This document shows, in pieces, positions 52,981 through 61,492 of a stretch of DNA of 64,000 nucleotides. A program made the position numbers and the translations under genes. Below the pieces are notes generated by a model. That model did no database searches and was not told the origin of the DNA. It saw only the letters and a list, made by a program, of their open reading frames with translations. Source of the stretch: Cyclobacterium plantarum (GTDB taxonomy: Bacteria > Bacteroidota > Bacteroidia > Cytophagales > Cyclobacteriaceae). The stretch lies in NCBI RefSeq assembly GCF_011290685.1, contig NZ_JAANYN010000015.1:35982-99981 (forward strand). The letters are read 5' to 3'. The number at the start of each line of letters is the position of its first letter. Position 1 is the first letter of the stretch.

Positions 52981-55191
52981 ATGAATAAACTAATTTTATA
53001 TCAATTACTGTTTTTTTTAACTAATTTTATTGTTCAGGGTCAGGACCTGGAAATTACGGGAATGTATGCCGTAAAAGTTGAGGGACCTCTTACCATAGAT
53101 GGTGAATTAAATGAAAAAGTCTGGCAGGAAGAGGGCTGGATTGATGATTTTATCCAGACCTTCCCTACGGATACCCTACCGGCAATTGCCGAAACAAGGG
53201 TTAAAATCGCCTATGATGACAAGTTTCTCTACATTGCAGCCATCATGCTTAGCCCGGAACCCAGGGAGGCCTATGTGAGTACCTCCCTGAGGCGAGATTT
53301 CCGGGGAAATCAAAATGATGGGATTAGTTTTGTAATTGATACGTTTAACGACAAAACCAACGGCTACATCTTTGGTGTAAATCCATATGGGGTGCAGCGG
53401 GAAGCCATGATGGGGAATGGCGGTTTGCAACCCACAGATTTTAACCTGGCCTGGGACAACAAGTGGTATTCCGAGGCGGTAATACTAGAGGACCGATGGG
53501 TAGCTGAAATTGCCATCCCTTTCTCTACGTTGCGCTACAAAGATGCAACAGACAACTGGAACGTGAACATTTACAGGATTGACAGCAAATACTCCGAAAA
53601 AACCACCTGGACACCCATTCCCCGTAACTTCAATGTGACCCACATGGCCTTTTCCCGCAATTTGTATTTCCCGGAACCACTACCAAAATCAGGGGGGAAT
53701 TATTCGATCATACCTTATGCTGCAATGGCTACTTCTACGAATTCCGTGGAAGGGTATAGCGAGCCATTAAAGCCTTCTTTTGGCGGTGATGCCAAAATCG
53801 GGCTTGGCCCGGCCATGAACCTTGACCTGACCGTGAATCCTGACTTTTCGCAGGTAGAAGTGGATGAGCAGGTGACCAATCTGGATCGCTTTGAAATTTT
53901 CTTCCCGGAAAGGAGGCAGTTTTTCCTGGAAAATGTGGATTTATTCGCTGATTTTGGAACAGATCGAATACGGCCGTTTTTCTCTCGCCGGATAGGAGTA
54001 GATAGGGATGAATCCACCGGGCAGAATGTGCAGAACCAGATCCTCTATGGTGCCAGGCTAAGTGGAAAACTGACCGATGACTGGAGGGTCGGAGCCATGA
54101 ACATGCAAACGGGCAGCGATCCCTTGCGGGGTATTAGCGGCAAAAATTTCTCTGTTGCCGCCCTCCAACGGAAAGTGTTTAACAGGTCCAATGTAGGTGT
54201 CATGCTGATCAACCGGGAAACCGTCGATATGGAAAGGGGGGGAGCCAACCTGAAAGGAGGGGACTACAACCGCCTCGCCGGAATAGACTACAATCTATTT
54301 TCCAAAGACAACCGCTGGAGCGGAAAGTTTTTTTACCACCGAACATTTGAAAAAGGGGTACAGGAAGATGTCGGCACCGGACATGCGCAGTTGGCTTTTA
54401 ATGATGTGAACTTCAATGCGGGCCTGGCCTACTCCTATGTGGGAGAAAACTACAATCCCTTGGTAGGATACACACCCCGCACGGGATACCAGCGGATCGC
54501 GCCGGAAATAGGCTACACTTTTTTTCCGGAATCCGAGCATGTGAACAGGCATGGTCCCGGCTTCCTGTCTGAAACCTTGTGGAATGCATCCCTGGGAGTA
54601 ACAGATGAGCTGCATACCCTGAATTACCTGGTGCAGTTTCATTCCTTCGCCGAAGTAACCCTTAGCGCCAACAACCAATATACCTATTTGTTTTTCCCTT
54701 TTGACCCAACACGGACCGGAGGAGAACCGCTGCCGGATGGAACGGCTTACCGGTACAATTATTTGGGGATTGATTTTCGTACTGATCCCAGGAAAGCACT
54801 GGCACTCAGGGGTACCGGACAAGTAGGTCAGTATTACAGCGGGACCATGGCTAATTTTACGGGAATGGCACAATGGCGGATTGGTTACCTGGCGAATATT
54901 TCCATGAACCTGAGCTACAGCCGGATCCGGCTTCCCGAGCCGCAAACAGATGCCGACCTCTTCCTGATCGGTCCCCGCATCGACCTTACCTTTACCCGCA
55001 GCCTGTTTTGGACCACTTTTATTCAGTACAACAATCAGATCGACAATATAAACATCAATACCCGGATTCAATGGCGCTATGCCCCGGTATCTGATCTGTT
55101 TGTGGTTTATACAGACAATTATTTCCCGGACACCTTTGCTTCCAAACAAAGGGCATTTGTAATGAAGTTGAATTATTGGTTGAATTTGTAA
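52981..55191 (+). CDS. Second DUF5916 protein with CBM9-like N-domain
   Basis: A 736 aa exported protein, paralogous in layout to 43361-45550: signal peptide (YQLLFFLTNFIVQGQ), CBM9-like part (PLTIDGELNEKVWQEEGW, IAYDDKFLYIAAIM, GYIFGVNPYGVQREAMMGN, WVAEIAIPFSTLRY) and the DUF5916 barrel (FFPERRQFFLENVDLF, FFSRRIGVDRD, YNPLVGYTPRTGYQRI) ending FVMKLNYWLNL. It closes the SusCD-phosphodiesterase locus. Its start codon sits behind a 13-bp hairpin. Function unassigned. Confidence 0.88.
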   Translation: MNKLILYQLLFFLTNFIVQGQDLEITGMYAVKVEGPLTIDGELNEKVWQEEGWIDDFIQTFPTDTLPAIAETRVKIAYDDKFLYIAAIMLSPEPREAYVSTSLRRDFRGNQNDGISFVIDTFNDKTNGYIFGVNPYGVQREAMMGNGGLQPTDFNLAWDNKWYSEAVILEDRWVAEIAIPFSTLRYKDATDNWNVNIYRIDSKYSEKTTWTPIPRNFNVTHMAFSRNLYFPEPLPKSGGNYSIIPYAAMATSTNSVEGYSEPLKPSFGGDAKIGLGPAMNLDLTVNPDFSQVEVDEQVTNLDRFEIFFPERRQFFLENVDLFADFGTDRIRPFFSRRIGVDRDESTGQNVQNQILYGARLSGKLTDDWRVGAMNMQTGSDPLRGISGKNFSVAALQRKVFNRSNVGVMLINRETVDMERGGANLKGGDYNRLAGIDYNLFSKDNRWSGKFFYHRTFEKGVQEDVGTGHAQLAFNDVNFNAGLAYSYVGENYNPLVGYTPRTGYQRIAPEIGYTFFPESEHVNRHGPGFLSETLWNASLGVTDELHTLNYLVQFHSFAEVTLSANNQYTYLFFPFDPTRTGGEPLPDGTAYRYNYLGIDFRTDPRKALALRGTGQVGQYYSGTMANFTGMAQWRIGYLANISMNLSYSRIRLPEPQTDADLFLIGPRIDLTFTRSLFWTTFIQYNNQIDNININTRIQWRYAPVSDLFVVYTDNYFPDTFASKQRAFVMKLNYWLNL

Positions 55192-55540
55192 AAAGGCTGT
55201 CGGTTCGTGTTTCTTTGTCAAATTTCCTTGACAGGGAAGACTCCCTGCAGTAGGTGATCAAAGCTGAACTTGATAAATATTAATCGGCTGAAGAAGTGCG
55301 AGACTGGCGAAGTACTGACCAAACTCCACCAAGCACAAATCCCTCCGCCGCGGCGGAGGGCAAGGGGGGGGTTCGTGTAATTCCAATAATAAGGATTTGA
55401 TTTTCTGATATGTAGACCCGGAGACCCCATTAAATAACTATTTTATAAACCAAGATAATAGTTGTCAGTTTCTGAAGGAAGCCGTAGAGAAATTGATTAA
55501 CCTTTCGTAACTTTAGAATACATAAAAATAACATTAAAAG
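55192..55540. other. 350-base gap with a perfect GC-rich palindrome
   Basis: No gene. Contains a perfect 20-base palindrome (55341-55360), a G8 run (55364-55371), and TAACTTTA at 55508-55515, one mismatch from the -7 motif and upstream of the vapB-like gene. Confidence 0.55.
55341..55360. repeat. Perfect 20-bp GC-rich palindrome
   Basis: CCCTCCGCCG followed at once by its reverse complement CGGCGGAGGG, no loop. Such an all-G/C palindrome in AT-rich intergenic DNA is conspicuous. A G8 run follows 3 bases later. Whether it is a REP-type element needs a genome-wide search. Confidence 0.6.
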
Positions 55541-55756
55541 ATGGAACTAAAGCTTAGCGTTCGATTTGAGCAATTGGTTAACTTGGCCAGTCAATTGTCA
55601 TTACCGGAAAGGCAGCGACTTATTGCCATACTTCAGAAAACCACACATACAAGCAAAACCAAAAAGGGGGAACGGGAATTGGGAAAATACAAAGGTAAAA
55701 TAAAAATGGCTGATGATTTTAATGCACCCTTGGATGACTTTGAGGAGTACATGTAA
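55541..55756 (+). CDS. VapB-like antitoxin (DUF2281-like)
   Basis: A 71 aa protein with an N-terminal helical segment (FEQLVNLASQLSLPERQRLIAIL) of the type seen in DUF2281 antitoxins, a charged linker and a C-terminal acidic tail (FNAPLDDFEEYM) that would bind the toxin. Its stop overlaps the start of the PIN-domain gene by one base, the usual antitoxin-toxin arrangement. The family name is tentative; the operonic position is the stronger argument. Confidence 0.75.
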   Translation: MELKLSVRFEQLVNLASQLSLPERQRLIAILQKTTHTSKTKKGERELGKYKGKIKMADDFNAPLDDFEEYM

Positions 55757-56139
55757 TGAGGTATCTATTAGACACACAGGTATTGTTGTGGATTTTTGGT
55801 GAATCAGATAAATTAACCGCTACAGCTACCGATATAGTTAAAAGTAAAGAAAACGATTTGTTTGTAAGCAAAGCCAGCTTTTGGGAGGCGGGGATTAAAG
55901 TCAATATCGGTAAATTGACGTTACCATTTACATTAGAAGAGTTAGTAAAAGAGACGCTTTCCAACGACATTGAGATATTGGATATAGAAATGAACCATAT
56001 TCTTAAAAATGTCCATATCCCACTTTATCATCGTGACCCCTTTGACAGATTGATTATCAGTCAGGCAATGGTTGAAGAACTGCCAATTATCTCCAGTGGT
56101 GACAAATTCTCACTCTACAAGGTGAGCAGGATTTGGTAA
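55756..56139 (+). CDS. VapC-family PIN-domain toxin
   Basis: A 127 aa PIN ribonuclease of a type II toxin-antitoxin pair. The acidic active-site residues are in RYLLDTQVLLW (Asp6), SFWEAGIK (Glu), HRDPFDRLIISQA (Asp) and ISSGDKFSLY (Asp). All four are intact, so the toxin should be functional, probably cutting RNA such as tRNA. It is coupled to the antitoxin gene by a one-base overlap. A convergent parE remnant overlaps its 3' end. Confidence 0.9.
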   Translation: MRYLLDTQVLLWIFGESDKLTATATDIVKSKENDLFVSKASFWEAGIKVNIGKLTLPFTLEELVKETLSNDIEILDIEMNHILKNVHIPLYHRDPFDRLIISQAMVEELPIISSGDKFSLYKVSRIW

Positions 56140-56445
56140 AAGTGTTGAGTATTAAGGAAATCAAGATTTTACCAGCCACAGCCTTAAAAATATTATAAAT
56201 ATGTACAACAATTACCTTCGATTCTGAGCGTAAATAAAAAATACTGTGGGCTTTGTAGTTATAGCTTTTAAGGTGTGCGGAAAATTCGGACGCATCCCGT
56301 CCAATTTCCGGATTAATAGCAATTTTTTCCAGACAGTTGAGCAACTCCTCAATGTAGGCAAGGGTTTGTTTTTCACCCCATTTCTCTAATGAATAATCAG
56401 CAATACCGCTCCTGTCTTCATGACAGACAAAACGTAATTAGCCAT
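56087..56445 (-). pseudogene. Frameshifted parE-type toxin remnant
   Basis: Reading the minus strand from 56445, MANYVLS opens a ParE N-terminus, but the frame then ends after about 19 codons. A second frame picks up CHEDRSGIADYSLEKWGEKQ and runs LLNCLEKIAINPEIGRD, LKSYNYKAHSIFYL, KVIVVHIYN, which is clear ParE/RelE-fold sequence. One shift near the TCTGTCATG stretch (about 56420-56428) links the two. The C-terminus after VVHIYN no longer resembles the family and runs antisense into vapC. No antitoxin remains on its upstream side, where a glycosidase 3' fragment begins. Confidence 0.7.
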
Positions 56446-56470
56446 GCTGGTTTAAATCGGTTTTTCCCAG

Positions 56471-56560
56471 CGAGTACCGGGGGCAGGGCATCCGGAACTG
56501 GTACGGCTGGATGGAACTGATCAGCCCCCGGCAGTATCAAGATCCGGAGATGATTATTGG
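56471..56560 (+). pseudogene. Detached 3' fragment of a DUF4038-type glycosidase (copy A)
   Basis: A gapless 90-base match to the last part of the glycosidase gene at 61231-61320, about 82% identical by my count, encoding EYRGQG-RNW-GWMELISP-QY. There is no upstream coding context: immediately to the left are the remains of the convergent parE. It is one of two loose copies of this 3' end. Confidence 0.8.
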
Positions 56561-56721
56561 GAAAGTGTCATATGTACTTTGGGGTTTATCCAGCTAGTAA
56601 AACCATACAAACTATATGTATACAGAAAAAAAATTAATTGTATATTTAATGACATATTGAGATTTATCTCTTGTAATTGAGAAGGGTTAAATCTCGAAAT
56701 AAAATTAAAATTGGAATCCTT
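56561..56721. other. Leader of the serine hydrolase gene
   Basis: AT-rich, no gene or repeat recognised; presumably carries the promoter of 56722-58101. Confidence 0.35.
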
Positions 56722-58101
56722 ATGAACCGCATTGGAATTACCCTGATTTTTTTACTGATATCGCTTGCCACCGTTAAATGCCAGCCAACATCGGGTAAAA
56801 AAACGCTTCAATCGCTTCCTCCGGAAGTCGTAGAAAGCATCGAAAAGCGCATAGCAAATGGCGTTACCCCAAGTATGGCCATCGCGCTAATTGACTCTAG
56901 TGGAACGAAATTCTATCATTTTGGAAACACTAGCAAGGACGGCAAAGCGGTGGATCAGCATACCATTTATGAAATCGGATCTATTTCTAAGGTATTTACC
57001 GGGATTCTGCTTGCCCAACAAGTCATTGATGGAGACCTCAATCTGGATGATGAGATCAATGACTATTTACCGGAGGGTATAAAATCTACTGTGATGGGCG
57101 ATGCAGCAATCACATTTGGCAACCTGACCGATCATACTTCCGGCTATCCCAGAATGCCGGATAATTTCACCCCTGCCAATCCCAATAATCCTTTTGCCGA
57201 CTACACGGAGGATCAGATGTATGCCTTTATTTTGGGCTACGAACCCACCCGGGAAGCAGGTGCGGCTTACGAGTATTCCAATTTTGCCCAGGGTCTGCTG
57301 GGACATCTGCTTGCTCTGAATAAAAACAGTACCTACGAAGATTTGTTGGTTCAGACCATTACAGATCCATTGAACATGGAAAATACCCGGATTGAATTGA
57401 CGGAAGGAATGAGAGAGCATCTGGCCCTAGGACACAATGCAGGTACTGTGGTAGAAAACTGGGACATCCCCACCCTTGCCGGTGCAGGAGCAATCAGAAG
57501 CTCAACTTCAGACATGGCCAGGTTTATTGCTGCTAATTTGGGTTATATAAAAAGTCCGCTGAAGGAAGCAATGGCCTTGTCTCATAAAGTCAGGCATAAT
57601 AAAGCTGGGGATATGAGCGTGGCAATGGGTTGGCATATCAAGAAAGGGGCTGAGGGAGATGTCATCTGGCACAATGGAGGTACAGGCGGCTACAGGACCT
57701 TTGCCGGATTTGTGAAAGAGACCGGTGTTGGCCTGGTACTTCTTACTAATTCTTCCAGCAGTTCTGATGATATTGGCTTCTATCTCCTTGACCCCGGGGC
57801 GAAATTGGCAGAGGTAAAACCCAAAGGTCAGGCAGTGGACGTACCGGAATCTATCCTTCAGCAATACGTGGGTGTATACGAGTTAGCTCCCGAGTTCAAG
57901 ATCACCGTGACCCAGGAGGGAAAGGAATTGTATGGCCAGGCAACAGGGCAGCCAAAGTTCCAGATGTTCGCAGAAAATGAAACGCTGTTTTACCTGACTG
58001 TGGTAGAAGCAAAGATATCGTTTCAACGTAAAAATGGAGAGGTGGAAAGTCTGACTCTTTTTCAAGGCGGACAAGAAATGCTGGGTAAAAAAGTGGAATA
58101 G
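56722..58101 (+). CDS. Exported serine hydrolase (class C beta-lactamase / PBP-like)
   Basis: A 459 aa protein with signal peptide (ITLIFLLISLATVKCQ; the Cys20 could be a lipid anchor). Active-site motifs: SISK (Ser87, Lys90), YSN in YEYSNFAQG, and HNGGTGGYRTF, in place of the KTG motif. A C-terminal DUF3471-like sandwich (YVGVYELAPEFKITVTQEGKELYGQATGQ) follows the catalytic domain. This is the common bacteroidetal AmpC-like group whose members are mostly peptidases or esterases; resistance to beta-lactams is not implied. The ATG at 56722 begins the signal peptide. Confidence 0.88.
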   Translation: MNRIGITLIFLLISLATVKCQPTSGKKTLQSLPPEVVESIEKRIANGVTPSMAIALIDSSGTKFYHFGNTSKDGKAVDQHTIYEIGSISKVFTGILLAQQVIDGDLNLDDEINDYLPEGIKSTVMGDAAITFGNLTDHTSGYPRMPDNFTPANPNNPFADYTEDQMYAFILGYEPTREAGAAYEYSNFAQGLLGHLLALNKNSTYEDLLVQTITDPLNMENTRIELTEGMREHLALGHNAGTVVENWDIPTLAGAGAIRSSTSDMARFIAANLGYIKSPLKEAMALSHKVRHNKAGDMSVAMGWHIKKGAEGDVIWHNGGTGGYRTFAGFVKETGVGLVLLTNSSSSSDDIGFYLLDPGAKLAEVKPKGQAVDVPESILQQYVGVYELAPEFKITVTQEGKELYGQATGQPKFQMFAENETLFYLTVVEAKISFQRKNGEVESLTLFQGGQEMLGKKVE

Positions 58102-58316
58102 GCTTTATGAGGCAACCGTTTGACTGGAACGATTCCAGCATCCCGGCAGAAATTTTGGCAACGGGAGTGCATGGTTATGGGGTTGGTGAAATTTAAACCA
58201 CTTTGTGGAAACAGGGGTTTGTGAAGCACCGGCCATTGAAACCATTCAAAATTTATAACCTTCTTACATAAGGTTTTCCTTGAAAGTACAAGTTTACTCG
58301 TTAGATAAAAATCACT
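58102..58316. other. Intergenic leader
   Basis: 215 bases, no gene or notable repeat. It leads to a Crp-family gene that starts at a GTG. Confidence 0.35.
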
Positions 58317-58892
58317 GTGAACACCGATTTACTACTTTTGAATATCTGCAAGAACATTTCATTGAACAATGAAGAAAATGCCCGAATTTTACGTTTTTTG
58401 GAAGAAGAAAAGGTAACAAGGAACAGCTTTATTTTAAGGGAGGGAGAAATATGCGATTATATTTATTTTGTTAATTCTGGCATATTGAGAGCCTACTGCA
58501 TTAACCCGGATGGTAAAGAGGCGACTGTTATGTTTGCAATGAAAGATTGGTGGATTACGGATATGTATTGTTTTTTAAATGGGCTTCCTGCAATGGTCAA
58601 TATTCAGGCAGTGGAGGCCTGCAGTACTTTAAAACTATCCAAAGTACATCTGGATACACTTTTTACAGAACTGCCGAAATTCAATACCTTTTTTAGAATT
58701 TTAATGCAAAATGCCTATTGCCGGGAACAACTCAGGACCATCCAAAACCTAACCCTACCTGCCAAAGATCGGTATGAACAATTTACGAAGAAGTACCCCC
58801 AGATAGCCAAAAAAGTGACGCTTAAACAAACGGCTTCTTACCTGGGAATCACTCCTGAATTCCTCAGTGTTATAAGAGGAAAAAGGGATTGA
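58317..58892 (+). CDS. Crp/Fnr-family transcriptional regulator
   Basis: A 191 aa regulator starting at GTG. N-terminal cNMP-binding-like jelly roll (FILREGEICDYIYFVNSGILRAYCINPDGKEATVMF) that lacks the RxS cAMP signature, so the ligand may be absent or different. The C-terminus has a shortened winged helix (LPAKDRYEQFTKKYP, KQTASYLGITPEFLSVIRGKRD). This is the short Bacteroidota type often encoded alone. No obvious target operon; it may act on the neighbouring genes. Confidence 0.88.
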   Translation: MNTDLLLLNICKNISLNNEENARILRFLEEEKVTRNSFILREGEICDYIYFVNSGILRAYCINPDGKEATVMFAMKDWWITDMYCFLNGLPAMVNIQAVEACSTLKLSKVHLDTLFTELPKFNTFFRILMQNAYCREQLRTIQNLTLPAKDRYEQFTKKYPQIAKKVTLKQTASYLGITPEFLSVIRGKRD

Positions 58893-58968
58893 CACAAAAA
58901 ATACAGGATTTCTTAATATACCTTATTTTTTTAGGGAACAGGAATGAGGTAATTTGAAAAAAAACGAT

Positions 58969-59325
58969 ATGCTAATTTTAATTGCGGGTCCCTATCGAAG
59001 TGGTACAAATGATGATCCTAGACTCATTCAAAACAACCTGGACAGGCTGGAAGCCATGGCCTTACCGATTTTCAGAAAGGGACATGTCCCCATTATTGGG
59101 GAATGGCTTGCCCTGCCATTACTTCACCTGGCCGGATCACAAAAACCAGGGGATGAAATTTGGAATGAAATTCAATACCCGGTAGCTCACCGTTTACTGG
59201 AAAAATGTGATGCGGTCCTGAGGATCCCGGGTGCGTCCGGGGGGGCCGATCAGGATGTAAAAAAAGCAAGGGAAAGGGGACTTAAAGTTTATTACCATTT
59301 AAATGAAATTCCTGATGCAGAATAG
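58969..59325 (+). CDS. DUF4406 protein (nucleoside deoxyribosyltransferase-like)
   Basis: About 118 aa from the ATG at 58969 (a TTG at 58954 would give 123 aa). It has the DUF4406/NDT-like core: LILIAGPYRSGTNDD, the central GHVPIIGEWLALPLL and CDAVLRIPGASGGADQDV, followed by ARERGLKVYYHL. The Rossmann-like fold resembles nucleoside 2-deoxyribosyltransferases, but the enzyme activity is unproven. Its last codons overlap the start of a Nudix hydrolase remnant, which suggests that the two once formed a nucleotide-related pair. Confidence 0.85.
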   Translation: MLILIAGPYRSGTNDDPRLIQNNLDRLEAMALPIFRKGHVPIIGEWLALPLLHLAGSQKPGDEIWNEIQYPVAHRLLEKCDAVLRIPGASGGADQDVKKARERGLKVYYHLNEIPDAE

Positions 59326-59532
59326 CCGCATTAAAAACCTGAAGAAAGATTTTCTTTCCGATAAATGAAGGTAAGCATGGGAGGGGGGCTGGATGAGGAG
59401 CAGGAAAATATCGAGGTGCTGGAATTGCCTTTTAGTACCGCTTGCGAAATGATACAGACAGGAGAGATTAAAGATGGGAAAACAATCATGTTGTTGCAAT
59501 ACCTTAAGATTCAAAATTTTATACCCGAATAA
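59315..59532 (+). pseudogene. NudK-like Nudix hydrolase reduced to its two ends
   Basis: From ATG 59315, codons read [14 protein letters not shown] before a TGA at 59366-59368; this matches the start of NudK-type GDP-mannose/ADP-ribose pyrophosphatases (RIKxLKxxxLSDNWYTL). In a different frame, 59365-59532 encodes a 55-residue piece with [18 protein letters not shown] and [17 protein letters not shown], the C-terminus of the same family. The roughly 110 residues between, including the Nudix box, are gone. Two ends of one gene joined by an internal deletion. The start lies inside the DUF4406 gene (10-base overlap). Confidence 0.8.
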
Positions 59533-59671
59533 AATCGGTCAGGACTTGGCCATTTATCAGAGGTTTTAATTATGGTAGGCCCTTGGATAAAAGTAAAGGA
59601 TGAATAGCAATCTGGACAAAATTTTTTATCTTTAAAGAGTATACTGTATACATAATACATCGAATTGATAC

Positions 59672-61330
59672 ATGGTAAAGGAAATCTCCCTATTAATCTT
59701 GATTTGGATGGTAGCCCTGCAATCTACCACTATTGCACAAATCAATACCTCCAATTATAAAAAAGGTAACAAATGGGAAGTAGAACAATGGCAGGTAAAC
59801 GACATCGTCTTTTCCGCCAAAACCGATCCCGCTGATAATCCGTTTGACGCAACATTCGGGGCCATTTATACCGGACCCGATGGACAGATTCTGGACCTTA
59901 CCGGCTTTTTTAATGGCGGAAACGAATGGATCAGCCGGTTTTCGGCTGCCGAGCAGGGCACCTGGCACTTTGTTACCTATTCCTCCGAACCCAAACTCAG
60001 CGGGCTGACCGGGGAACTGCAGGTACTGCCCAACTCCCGGCCCCGGCAAAAAGGAGCGGTGGGCATCGATCCGGAAAATCCCCAGGCCTTTGCCTATGAA
60101 AATGGCGATCCCCATTTTATGCTCGCCTTTGAGCTGGATTGGCTGTTTGCCCTGGACTACGACAATGAAGCGGGCCTGTCCAAAACCGAGCAACTATTGG
60201 ATCAGATCAAAGCAAACGGATTCAATCATGTGGAGGCAAATATCTACGCCTATGATGTGGGTTGGAGAGTGGCCGACGATGTGCCGGAAAAGTACTTCTA
60301 CGGCAAACCACCCTACACGGCCTGGGAAGGCAGCAATGAAAACCCCGATTTAAGCCGCCTGAACCTGGACCTTTTTCAGCATTGGGACCGGGTTTTGGCC
60401 AGCATGCAAGGCAAAGGGCTGGATGCCCACTTGATGATCTATGTCTGGAACAAATTGGTCAACTGGCCGGAAATGTACTCCCATGGGGACAACCTGTATT
60501 TTGACTACATCATTCACCGCTACCAGGCCTTTTCCAATGTGATCTGGGATGTTTCCAAAGAAGCGCTGGATTACGAGCGGGCCGATCCGCCCTACATTCA
60601 GGAACGGATCCGCCGGATTCGGGAAAAAGACCGATTCAACCGATTGATCACCGTACACGATTACGAGTTCAATTCCCGGTACGGGGAGCTGGTGGATTTT
60701 ATTTCCATTCAGAGTTGGCGCTCCAATCTGTATTCCCTGATGCTGCAGGGAAGGGCGGTTCATGCCGATAAGCCGGTGGTCAACATCGAACACGGGGGAT
60801 ATGAAACCGGCTCCTACCAAACCTTTGTCGGCAATTACACCAGCCCGGAAACCTGCCTGGTGCGGACCTAGGAATGCGTATTTGCCGGGGTGTACGGTTC
60901 CTATTACTGGCAGAACAGCTCCTGGAACATCGTGGTCCACGATCCTTTTGCGGAGGGACAGGATTTTGAGCCGCCGCGGTTTGACTACTACAAGCACCTC
61001 GCCGGCCTGTTTACCCGATACAACTTCAACGAGCTGCAGCCCAGCTACCCCAAGATTACTACCAATAGCCGGGTAGGGACCGACAACCTGGCCACCAATG
61101 GCTTTTCGCTAAGCAATGGGGAAGGCCTGTACCTCATGTTTATTCCCAAAGACAGCGAGCGGGTCAACGCGGTTCTTCCCAAGCCGGACAGTGGAAAGAT
61201 GAAAATCACCTGGTTCAATATATTTACAGGCGAGTACCGGGAGCAGGGCAGCAGGAACTGGTCCGGCTGGATGGAGCTGATCAGTCCCTGGCAGTATACC
61301 GATTCGGTGGTGATTGTAGAGGAGGGGTGA
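59672..61330 (+). pseudogene. DUF4038/DUF5060-type putative glycoside hydrolase with an in-frame amber codon
   Basis: A signal-peptide-bearing enzyme (LLILIWMVALQSTTIAQ) with an N-terminal DUF5060-like domain (KWEVEQWQVNDIVFSAKTD, GFFNGGNEWISRFS), a DUF4038 apiosidase-like barrel (FMLAFELDWLFALDYDNEAG, VEANIYAYDVGWRVADDVP, NVIWDVSKEALDYERA) and a C-terminal collagen-binding-like domain. The reading frame continues without shift past TAG at 60869-60871, where CLVRT-stop-ECVFAG shows a Trp (TGG) position turned into amber. Downstream sequence to 61330 is fully coding-like. As written the product would end at 399 of 552 residues. Either a true nonsense mutation or a sequencing error. Confidence 0.85.
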
Positions 61331-61431
61331 AATGCTACTAATCAACACAAATGGCTTTACCATTTAAGGTGAAAAATTTGGCCGGATTCTTTTTAGATTT
61401 ATTCCATTGGTAGACGACAAATAGGGATAGA

Positions 61432-61468
61432 ATTGTTTTTGGTGCTGAAATGATGTAATTTTGCATCA
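61432..61468 (+). promoter_or_regulatory. parD promoter with self-regulation palindrome
   Basis: ATTG (61432-61435), 20 bases, TAATTTTG (61456-61463, exact TAnnTTTG). The -7 box is flanked by TGATG (61451-61455) and CATCA (61464-61468), an inverted repeat around the promoter that would suit ParD autorepression. parD starts at 61493. Confidence 0.6.
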
Positions 61469-61492
61469 ACAATTCTAGTAAAGAATAAAACC

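Noticed and set aside
54295..55221. 308-codon antisense frame within the second DUF5916 gene
   Set aside because: Same reason; the plus-strand gene has signal peptide and domain motifs, while the antisense translation has none.
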